From Orobanche coerulescens (lineage: Eukaryota > Streptophyta > Magnoliopsida > Lamiales > Orobanchaceae), in assembly GCA_033398695.1 (NCBI GenBank), contig CM065803.1:97328001-97392000 (forward strand): a DNA stretch of 64,000 nt. The letters are read 5' to 3'. Positions 55,850 to 64,000 of this stretch are shown here, one piece after another. Within the stretch, counting starts at the first letter, position 1; each line of letters opens with the position of its first letter. The notes below the pieces were generated by a model, which worked only from the letters and a program-made list of their open reading frames with translations, had not been told where the DNA came from and did no database searches. Made by a program: the position numbers and the translations under genes.

Positions 55850-56572
55850 CTAGTAGGGCCGACTTTTTCCTCATTTTTCACTCTTCTCTCTTCTCTTCGC
55901 GTCGGGGGCGACCTTGGGAGCTAGGGTTCGTCCGATCTTCACTCAATCTCCATTGTAGAAGTATATTCTAGCATCATAACATCAACCTAACACCAAATCA
56001 TCCGTTGTTCATCTTTGAATCAAGGTAAAATCTCTTAGAACCTTACTTTTGGGAAATTTGGGGATTTTCGATTATTGTCTAGTTCGTTCCATGTTGATGA
56101 TTAATCCATGATGTATGTGATTAATCTTCGTGGTATTTATGTTTTCCCTACGAGTTCATGGTAAATTTCGCAGTATTTGTGAAATTGAGAGGATTCGGTT
56201 GCGATCCGCCCACGTTGATGTTCTTATATGAATTTACATGAATCGTAGGTGGGTTTTCGAGCATATTCCATTTTCGTACTCGTGTAGAATTGGTTGTGAT
56301 TGTATTCTTCGAATCGTTAGGTTCGTGGTTTTCGGTTCCTAGCGATCGTGGTCTATTCTCCATTCCGTTCGTTCATCGTTAATCACTCAAGGCAAGTATT
56401 CTTATGAAACCTTTATGCTTAACGTGAAATGGTGATGTATGATATTTGTGTGCTTTGCTCACTCCGGGAGGGTCCGACGAGGCCTCAGAGGAATCAAGTG
56501 GTTTAGCCCCGGATTCACGATCTTGTCATCAATCCAGTCCGGGAGGGTCCATAGAGGCCTCGAATGGGACCA

Positions 56573-57150
56573 AACACTCGTACTTCTGTATGAGATGCCA
56601 ACTTATTAGCTTTCTTATTCAGCACGTGTGCTGGTGAACCCCAACTACGAACATGTCCCAAACTGGGTTCGCGCCCATTCCATAGTTCTGTGGGTGTTTT
56701 TTGAACTGATTTCGAAGGCACCAAGTTTAGAATGTATGCCGCTGTTTCCAAGGCGTATCCCCAAAATGAAATAGGCAAATCAGAATAACTCATCATTGAC
56801 CTAACCATCTCTAATAAAGTACGATTCCTTCGTTCAGCAACACCATTTTGTTGTGGTGTACCAGGCGCAGTGAGCTGAGAAGTAATCCCCTCATGTGCCA
56901 AGAAATCCAAAAACTCTCCACTAAGATATTCTCCACTACGATCAGATCATAGTGACTTGATACTCTGTCCATGACGCTTCTCCATTTTAGCCTTGAATTC
57001 TTTGAACTTATCAAAAGATTTAGACTTATGTCGCATCAAATAGATGTATCCATATCTCGAATAATCATCTATAAACGTGATGAAGAATTCGAAACCACCT
57101 TTAGCCTGGATGTTCATTGGACCACATACATCGGTGTGTACCAATTCCAA
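56573..57150 (-). pseudogene. CopC integrase, truncated
   Basis: On the minus strand it reads ELVHTDVCGPMN, FFITFIDDYSRYGYIYLM, a TGA, then [31 protein letters not shown] and [19 protein letters not shown]. The D-D-E residues remain, but a nonsense codon lies between the first and second. The sequence ends at the junction with the Tek1 LTR, so RT, RNase H and the 3' LTR of CopC are missing. Confidence 0.9.
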
Positions 57151-57870
57151 TACATTTTATGCACGATTTCTTTTGCTTTGGAAAGCCCTTTTAGTCATTT
57201 TCCCTTCCAGACAGGATTCACAAATTAGAAATGACTCAACTTGGAGTGAATCGAATAGGCCATCGCTTACCAATATTTGAATCCTTCTAAGGTTAATATG
57301 ACCTAATTGTAAATGCCACAAATATGTTTGATTTATGCTTGAAGGTTCTTCTCTTTTATTAGGATTAGTCAAAGAATTAAGCGATTTATAATTATGCAAG
57401 GGAGTTGGTGCAGCATTAATGATATAAAGTCCTTCATTATAAGTACTCATGCAAACATATTCACCATTTCTTTTAATAATTGCATTATCTCCAAAAGAAA
57501 CTGAATATCCATCACAATGCAATTTAGAAACTGAAATTAAATTCATTCTAAATTCATGTACTAATAATACATTATTTAGGACTAGAATCCTTTCATTAAC
57601 TTTTAACTACACGACTCCCACTGCAACAGCCTTCAGCCTGGAATAGTCGCCAGAGCTAATAGTAATCTCATCCGCACTAAGTACTTTGGTTACTTGGAAC
57701 CCCTGCGAGTCATAACAAACATGATCAGTGGAGCCCGAATCTACTATCCACGAAGTGATAGAACAGGCAGCCAAACATGTTTTGACTACTAGTGCATGAG
57801 ACGTACCTTTCTTAGGGCAGTCACTCTTGAAATGCCCCTTCAGACCGCACTTATAGCATTTGCCTTTTGG
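57151..57870 (-). pseudogene. CopC zinc knuckle, protease and pre-integrase region
   Basis: From right to left it has the knuckle CYKCGLKGHFKSDCPKK (about 57820-57866), protease WIVDSGSTDHVC (about 57720-57755), then MNLISVSKL and the pre-integrase zinc motif HLQLGHINLRRI ... CESCLEGKMTK (about 57190-57340). Frames change several times. Confidence 0.88.
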
Positions 57871-58611
57871 CTATTTGTTTGCCTCAGACTGAGGAGACTT
57901 GGATTGAGGAGCCTTTCCCTTAGCTTTGAAGGTTGCCACTTGCTTCTAGCCAACCTGCTTTTCTTCTTTCCCCATTTGGGTTTTGAAGAACTAGCACCGG
58001 TTGCCGCAAGAATTTGATGATAACCTTGTTTGAAGAGACCTTCAGCAGATTGAAGCTCTGTCAGAATTTCCGCCAAAGTGTAAGTCATACGATTCATATT
58101 GTAATTAAGGCGGAACTGCTCAAAGCTTCTTGGCAAGCTGCCCAAGATAATATCGACCTGCGACTCCGCATCGATAGTGGCCCCCAGTATGCTCAGTTCG
58201 TTCAAATGAGACATCATTTTCAGAACATGATCCCTTAATGGAGTCCTTTCAGACATTTGGGTTGTCATCAACATCCTCATTGCATTTTGCCTACCCGCCC
58301 GGTTCTGATGACCAAACATATCGGTGAGATTTTTCATCATCTCCGTGGCTGAGCCCATCGTCTGATGCTGATGCTGCAATACATTTGTCAGTGAAGCCAA
58401 AATATAACAGCGAGCCATCTCATCATATTCGGAATTCATCCAACTCTCCAGGAGTGGCATCCGGTTCTGGTTCAAGAGGGCTTTCCTCAGTTAACACAAA
58501 TTTATGCCCCTCGGCAGTCAGGACAATGTCAAGATTTCTTTTCCAATCAGCAAAGTTAGTGCCATCAAGTTTATTTTCTTTGAGAATAACAGCTAGTGGA
58601 TTAAAAGACAT
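57871..58611 (-). pseudogene. CopC gag
   Basis: The start is MSFNPLAVILKENKLDGTNF at 58611, followed by WKRNLDIVLTAEGHKFVL. After a frameshift near 58440 the body continues (EYDEMARCYILASLTNVLQ, EMMKNLTDMFGHQNRAGR, DIILGSLPRSFEQFRLNYN). It is similar in plan to the CopA3 gag but a different family. It ends near the knuckle region. Confidence 0.9.
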
Positions 58612-59970
58612 CTGAGAATAAAATAAAAAACACCATTCATCACATAATTCGACGCAAAATATATTGAAAAACCTTAAAACACAATATATATGCAGCCAAC
58701 CAACACCTCGAAAAAACCGCACATGCAAGCCACGTTAGTGTGGACATTTACATACACATTTTTCAAGTAGATTTTAATGTCTTTAATTTTACTATCCGGT
58801 CAAGATGCGTTTTGACAAGTAAAATTATTAATTAATACACCTAAGTGAACACCATAATTTAACAAACCTTAGAATATAATTTAATGATAATAGTCCTACA
58901 GATGGAGAGGTCCTATCATAAAAAATAACATTCACCTTTTTGTTATTTATTTCAAGTTTAAAACTAGTGAGCTAATAACCAGCACATCTGGTGTGGAGGA
59001 AGACTCTAATGTCAACGCGCATGCTAATTCTTTCACAATTTAAACCAATTATGGAGGCCAACTTGATTTTAAAAAATCAATTATTAAAATCACTTAGTTA
59101 TTTTGAAAAAAATAAGGTTTTTAATTTTCTTGACCTAACATGCAAGAAACATATCACGCATATATCCATACATGTCATACATTAAAACAGTAAAACCAAC
59201 AAATAATTAAAACTGGATAATTAAATCCAATTATCATGGCTTTTATTCCTCGTTTTGAATAACGAGAAAATCCTTGGCTCTTTTGCTCCCACTGCTTCAA
59301 GCATCTCGTCACCTCCTCCCAGTTGGGGTACAAAAATTGCCAAATTTAGAAACTTTCTCTATGAAAAATTAATTGCATAAGAAATTTCCAAATTAAATTG
59401 TGCTCCAACGGACGCAACGACTGACAGATAAACGAATAGGACCGTACACCGAACGAACCTAGCCAGACAAGCCCGACCCGCTGTCCGAACCGACCCGCGG
59501 CCCGGCAGCCTACCCTCGGCTGATCCGACCCGCGACAGGCCAGACCCACGGCTCTTCGATTTCGGGCGGTCGGCCGTGTGTCCTTGTCGTCGTTCGGGGC
59601 TCCCTTTTCGTTTAGGATTCCTCTTGCACCTTGGACTCCTTTTCCTTTTGTACTTTGTGTATTCTAATTCGATTACAATTTTACACCAAATAAAATACAT
59701 CGAATTTACAAGAAAAATTACAAGGAAAAATAAATCCTATTCTACCCATGGATTTTCTCATGGGAAAAACTTATACATGCCTCAAAACCGGGTCAAATTG
59801 TCTAAAACGCGTAAATAAATAAAAATAGCACACAACCATGATAATTGGACCATATTTACCTGCAAGACAATTTCTAGCAAATTATTCCAAACATCATACC
59901 ATATGAATATATTAAATTGATAGCAAATTAATCACAAAATTAATTAAATTGAACAGAACCTAAAGACCGG
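58612..59970 (-). other. CopC untranslated leader with GC-rich module
   Basis: 1.36 kb without a gene. A GC-rich block at 59445-59585 with repeated CCGACCCGC words interrupts A/T-rich sequence, about 390 bases after the primer site, the same relative place as in CopA2 and CopA3. Confidence 0.7.
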
Positions 59971-59981
59971 GTCTGATACCA
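59971..59981 (-). other. Primer binding site of CopC
   Basis: TGGTATCAGAC on the minus strand, two bases from the LTR end at 59984. It matches iMet for ten bases. Confidence 0.85.
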
Positions 59982-59983
59982 AT

Positions 59984-60080
59984 TGTTGGAATATAAAACG
60001 AAGTGGAAGCGAGATTGATTAATGGAATATATTTGGTTTTATAAACTAACCAATAAAATTGCGGATCTATTTCGATCTCG
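59984..60080 (-). repeat. CopC 5' LTR, terminal fragment
   Basis: TGTTGGAATATAAAACGAAG on the plus strand is an LTR terminus next to a PBS. Only about 100 bases remain before GypG4 sequence begins; the boundary is approximate. Confidence 0.7.
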
Positions 60081-60427
60081 TATTGTGATTATTGAGCATT
60101 TGGGCCACTTCGTAATCTCCTTAAGTTTCGGGAAATTGACTTCATAGTTGATCTTCCAAATCTTTGGGTTATCAAAATTTTATACTAGTTCAGCGTTAGA
60201 CCCATGTTTTGGTTGTTGTGCTGTTCGGATTAATCAACTATAGTGATTTTTGTTCGTTGCATTTTGTTAACACTCTGGCGTAGCGAATCGAACTGTAGCA
60301 GTTCTATACTACATGAGGTTTGTTGTGTGCCGTCAGCAACAGATAACGTGTGTTGTCTATGATTGCCTTGCGCTGATTGTTTCATGTTTTAAGTTTCGGG
60401 ACGAAACTTATTTTTAGTGGGGTAGAG
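60081..60427 (+). other. GypG4 3' non-coding tail and polypurine tract
   Basis: Homologous to 9190-9530 of GypG3 over about 340 bases (CTTCCAAATCTTTGGGTT, TTGGTTGTTGTGCT, CCTTGCGCTGATT, TGTTTTAAGTTTCGGG). It ends with the tract GTGGGGTAGAG before the LTR. Confidence 0.8.
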
Positions 60428-60608
60428 TGTAATACCCGATATTTTCATTCCAGTTGCGTTGAATTTTCTTTCTGCAGTTTAGAGGTTTGTTGTCGTTCAT
60501 GTCTTTGTGATAATGTGTCATATTTGGACGTTATGATTCAAAACTTTGCGTGTTTGTCATCCCGGAGGGGGAGTATCGTTGTTGAGTTGAATTTTGGTTT
60601 GATATAGG

Positions 60609-60977
60609 TGAGCGCACACTAGTAGGTGGTGTAGCGCGCGCTGCCGTGTAGAGTTAGCGCACGCTATTGAGACAATTGGCGCACGCTAACTGTTAGCCGA
60701 GACAGTACAGAAGCTACTGCTTTAGTCTAGGGAGTTGATTTGTGCATGCTATGCAGTGGTATAGCACGCGCTAAGGTGCAGCAGTTAGCGCACGCTACGG
60801 GTATGGTAGCGCACGCTAACTGGTAGTTCGAGGCAGTACAGAAGCTATTAGACTGGGCCTGGAGGTCTCGTTAGCGTACGCTAACTATTGTAGTTAGCAC
60901 ATGCTAACTGTACGTTTTGGCAGAACGCTTGTTTTTGATGTTTCGATCGTGCAATCAGGGAGATTAGCGCATGCTAA
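60609..60977 (+). repeat. TAGCGCACGCTA dyad array in GypG4 U3
   Basis: About ten copies (for example near 60655, 60678, 60786, 60808, 60870, 60893 and 60964). In the related GypG3 LTR the same place holds the TTACGGCCGTAA type instead. Confidence 0.9.
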
Positions 60978-61003
60978 GATGTCCAGTATATATACTGGAC
61001 ATC
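60978..61003 (+). promoter_or_regulatory. 26-bp perfect palindrome centred on TATA box
   Basis: GATGTCCAGTATA is followed directly by its exact reverse complement TATACTGGACATC. The TATATATA core is the presumed promoter box of the GypG4 LTR. Confidence 0.85.
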
Positions 61004-61659
61004 AGTCGTTTTTCAAAATTTCCACTTCGTTTCCTCTTCTCTCCGTGGCTGTGAGTCGAGGGCAACTAGGGTTCATGATTTTGGTCGATTTTGCTACATC
61101 CAAAGGTGTTTTGGAGTTTCCTAGGCGATTATAATATCATCTAATCCATTGTTCTCCGTCGGATCGAGGTATTTTTCTTGATTCCATAGAGTTGACCTTT
61201 TGGGGAGATTTGTTCTTGATTTCGTATTCAATCCAATTTTGATGAATCGATTGTTGTTAAATGATGTTGTTGAACATCTCCTATGGATTGTATATCCATA
61301 TTTCGGTTTCGTATATTCCCAATCGTGATTGTTGTGTTCTAGAGGAGTATTGAGTATTTAATGTTCGATTAAATGTCTCAATGAGTTTCCTTTGGTTGTT
61401 GGGGGCAATTTCCGTTGTTATTGGTCTTGATCCTTGTCGTGATCGTGTTTTCGTTGTGTTAGGAATACCTATTAGATTTTAATGATGTCATCCCTGTATT
61501 AATTCATTATTCAAATGTATGTTTAAAGTACTTGGAAAAATGTAAAGAAGAACCAAATGAGTATCTGCTGTAGGCCTTATAAAGTTTAGGCTAAGTCTTG
61601 AATCAGCTAAGTATAGAACAGAACTTCAGGCAAATGTTTATCAGCCGAGTCTTGGTCAA

Positions 61660-62020
61660 CTCAACTGATCAGAGAAGGTTGACCACAGACGACTTATCAT
61701 CAGACAACTTATTTTCAGAGAAGTCCTAGTCAATAAGAATACCAGACGAAGTCCAATCAACTGAAGTCTGACCATCAGATCAGATAACATCCATCAGGTC
61801 AGAAGACTTCAGATAGATCGTCAGAACAGAGAAGATTCATCAGGACAGAGAACTTCATCTCTGAGAAGATATATCAGAGAAGTCCAACATCAGAGAAGGT
61901 TGACTGCACATCAGACAGCTTGACCAAAGAGAGATCAGATAAGTTATCAGTCAAAGTTATCAGCCAAGTAACTCACTCCATGTCAGCAAGCGTTGAAAAG
62001 TCAACAATCATGGAAAGTCA
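61660..62020 (+). repeat. CATCAGA/CAGAGAAG word-rich U3 of SirD
   Basis: More than a dozen short related words (TCAGACGACTTA, ATCAGAGAAGG, CATCAGACAG) with irregular spacing upstream of the TATA box. It is the one U3 array here that is not GC-rich. Confidence 0.75.
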
Positions 62021-62292
62021 CATGCGGACATAGGAGACAAACTGGAGAGAATCCCGAAAATCAAGGAATTTAATATTCATCAAGATCCACGCTCTGAAGA
62101 TTTTATACTTATTTTAATCAAGGAATTCGGTGCTACAACAAGAAAGTATTCACAACGGTCGGAACTAAAATTAAACAAAGAGGGAATCCAGCCTTGCAAT
62201 GGTTTGATAAGATAAACAAAGAAGTCCACTCTCCAATGGACGGATTTGTTACAGTAGTGCAATGGCTATGAAGGAAGCTCAAGAGATCATAC

Positions 62293-62300
62293 TATAAATA
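62293..62300 (+). promoter_or_regulatory. TATA box of SirD LTR
   Basis: TATAAATA within the second half of the LTR. Confidence 0.6.
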
Positions 62301-63049
62301 TCTGAAGATATAAACTGAGCAGAGTACGATGCGAACAATATTCTCAAGCGAACAAAGCAATCAAAGCAATCAAAGCTAAAGGCAATATATAGCATCGTGA
62401 AGAGCAAAGCTTAAGCAATCATATTCGAAGAAGCTCTTTAGTTGGAGAAGACAAAAACTCTTGTCTTTAAATTTTGAGTGCGGGGTACTTCTGTGAGCGA
62501 GGTTTTTAGAAGTTTCGTGACTGATAAGGCATCCACGGGTTCTTGATTGGAAGGTGATAGATAGCTCGAGAAGTTGTTGAGGCATCCACAGGATTTCAAT
62601 CAGGAGGTGCTAGGCAGTCAAAGGAGTTGCAACGGTCACGGGTTTCCACTGGTTGGAAGCTGTTGTAACAAGGGAAAATTCATTGTAATATTTATCACTG
62701 GTTGACAATTAGGGTGAATTTATCTCCAACTGCTTTGGAGAGAAGTGGATTAGTAGAGGATTACCCCACATCTGAGACCATTATAAGTGCCTGCGTGTTT
62801 TACTGCATTGAACATCATATCTACCTGCTGCATACATATTAAACTGTTCCATTGAATAGTTATTTGCAGAGAACATTTAGTTATCTGTTATCGTCATCAG
62901 CTGACTCCCGCATACTTGTCTGCAGACGACTTTAAGTCATCTATACCTATCAGCTGAGAAACTCACCTGACTTCCGGAAAAGAGTTTCAATAAGTCTATT
63001 CACCCCCCCCCCCCCATAGACTTATTCTTGACGACTTGTGACCTACAAG

Positions 63050-63061
63050 TGGTATCGGAGC
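63050..63061 (+). other. Primer binding site of SirD
   Basis: TGGTATCGGAGC, about 33 bases after the proposed LTR end. Confidence 0.82.
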
Positions 63062-63140
63062 GGTTGGTTCAATTTTTATAGAACCAGATCCATATATTTG
63101 AGGATATATATAGTTTAATCTCTCATTTAGAGTGGAACAC

Positions 63141-63223
63141 ATGCAACACATGCACTCTAGGTTACCTGTATTTTTTGTTGATGAATATGACCTTTGGAAG
63201 ATAAGAATGAAGGCCCACTTATC
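63141..63223 (+). pseudogene. SirD gag start, cut by CopA4
   Basis: ATG at 63141 encodes LPVFFVDEYDLWKIRMKAHL, the recognisable beginning of SIRE/Maximus gag. After about 27 codons CopA4 begins. Confidence 0.82.
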
Positions 63224-64000
63224 TGTTGGGATTCGGTGCCTAAATCGAAGGCCCAGCAGAAGCGGTAAAACGAAAATTAATTCGATCTGAATCCCTATGA
63301 GGATCGATCGAGCTACGTATATACGAATATATAAACGAAACACAAGAGTTACGAGAAAACATACCCTTATAGTCCGTTGATTAAATGGTATCCTTCTCTT
63401 GAGCTATTCCCCAAGCTTTAGGCGATCTCCCTGCAATTCAATCCGCTCCAAGCTCTTGAATGATCCAACGCCGAAAGCACCGCGTCTCTTCTTGCCACAC
63501 GCCGGAGAAACGACCGGAATGACTAAACCTCGTTATCCTCCAAGTATACGGCTAGAACAAGGTTCTTGTTTATTAAGATTACAACACTCTAAGTGTTTAA
63601 TCTATAGTCTCTCAATTGATGTCTTGAATTTTCTCCAAGAAAAATACAAGATAATTGTGAGGAATATGAAGAATAGGAAGAAGACTTGGAGAAAACCTTT
63701 TCTCTATCTTTTCTCTCACAACTCACGTATGGAAGCACACCAAGGGTGAAGTGAGGGATTTCAAGTCTTCCTTGTATTCTTCATTTTACAATATAAAACT
63801 CCCAACCTAATTATGTCGATGATACTTGTCCCCTTGACTAAAGATATTCCAAACATCATGATGTAGAGAATAAGACTCACATGGAGGTGAGTTGGGGTGG
63901 GACGGCCACCTAGAAGGAGTCGTACAAATTCGGTTCGTTTCGGACTCCCGTGAGTGTAAATAGATAAACTCTTATTCTGTTCCGATGTATTTATATCGAT
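63224..64000 (-). repeat. CopA4 LTR, partial (window edge)
   Basis: TGTTGGGATTCGGTGCCTAAATCG matches the CopA3 LTR end and continues collinearly to the edge, including TATAAATA at 63988-63995 on the minus strand. It lacks part of a sequence block near 63410 that differs from CopA3. It is either a 3' LTR of a minus-strand element or a solo LTR. Confidence 0.9.

Larger units (their letters stand above)
15361..56572 (+). mobile_element. Tek1: Ty3/gypsy Tekay-type element, twice split by nested insertions
   Basis: One element is recovered from separated pieces. The 5' LTR is 15361-16690, 30216-30584 and about 30931-31464. The PBS is at 31470. The gag start is 31706-31770. Gag resumes at 50453 and pol follows to 54992. 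The PPT is 55016-55027 and the 3' LTR runs from 55028 to a deletion junction near 56572. Removing TRG (with CGTGG) and AthE (with GCAGC/ACAGC) restores LTR alignment and the gag reading frame, which proves the pieces belong together. The coding region has many stops. Confidence 0.9.
55028..56572 (+). repeat. Tek1 3' LTR, truncated
   Basis: It aligns with 15361-16690 and 30216 onward. It is cut near 56572 inside the direct-repeat part, where CopC integrase sequence begins without any LTR end, so a deletion or recombination junction is likely. The TTACGGCCGTAA array (55545-55832) and TATATAAA (55842-55849) are retained. One stretch of the array is shorter than in the 5' LTR. Confidence 0.9.
60428..61456 (+). 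repeat. GypG4 3' LTR, cut by SirD
   Basis: It starts TGTAATACCCGATATTTTC, like GypG3 for about 50 bases, then diverges. It has a TAGCGCACGCTA array (60609-60977), a palindromic TATA region (60978-61003) and a downstream stretch resembling that of GypG3 (TATGGATTGTATATCC). SirD interrupts it at 61457. Confidence 0.85.
61457..63016 (+). repeat. SirD 5' LTR (about 1.56 kb)
   Basis: It starts TGTTAGGAATACC and, by comparison with SirB, ends after a 13-C run plus A (63003-63016). Many CAGAGAAG, CATCAGA and GACGACTT words (about 61660-62020) precede TATAAATA (62293-62300). The far end is inferred from the PBS position. Confidence 0.75.

Overview
The window is repeat-dense nuclear DNA of a flowering plant. 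I see no host gene, tRNA, rRNA or other non-transposon RNA gene. Almost every base belongs to LTR retrotransposons, and the clades present (Tekay/Del chromoviruses, Athila, SIRE-like and Tork/Angela-like Ty1/copia) are typical of angiosperms. I cannot name the species. The local names used below are: CopA1-4 (one copia family), CopC (a second copia family), SirB, SirD and TRG (SIRE-like copia-type elements), GypF, GypG3 and GypG4 (decayed Ty3/gypsy), Tek1 and Tek2 (Tekay), AthE (Athila).

Layout. 1-2894: 3' end of CopA1 (+), inserted into the gag of SirB (-, 2895-5385). 5386-12110: gypsy remnants GypF and GypG3 (gag and a 3' LTR). 12111-15183: CopA2 (+; partial LTR, leader, first bases of gag). 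15184-15360: an inverted end of a Tek1-family LTR. 15361 to about 56572: Tek1 (+), split by two nests. Its 5' LTR holds TRG (16691-30210, TSD CGTGG), whose own 5' LTR holds Tek2 (-, 17018-26687, TSD GCGTG). Its gag holds AthE (-, 31771-50452), whose ORF3 holds the complete CopA3 (-, 34608-44172, TSD CACAC). From about 56573 to 60080 lies CopC (-), truncated at both ends. Then come the GypG4 tail and LTR to 61456, SirD (+, 61457-63223) and the CopA4 LTR (-, 63224 onward).

No element encodes a complete, undamaged set of proteins. The youngest copies by LTR similarity (Tek2, CopA3) still carry broken pol genes, so they were either mobilised in trans or broke after insertion. TRG, GypG3 and AthE lack most or all of pol and are non-autonomous types that would depend on related autonomous elements for reverse transcription and integration.

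The most striking pattern is regulatory. LTRs of unrelated superfamilies carry arrays of short GC-rich dyads (TTACGGCCGTAA type, TAGCGCACGCTA type, or CCGCGG type) placed just upstream of a TATA box. Tork/Angela-like copia elements instead carry a GC-rich module of unrelated sequence at a similar position in the leader, 3' of the primer binding site. TRG shows an internal 254-bp LTR inversion coupled to a 467-bp deletion.
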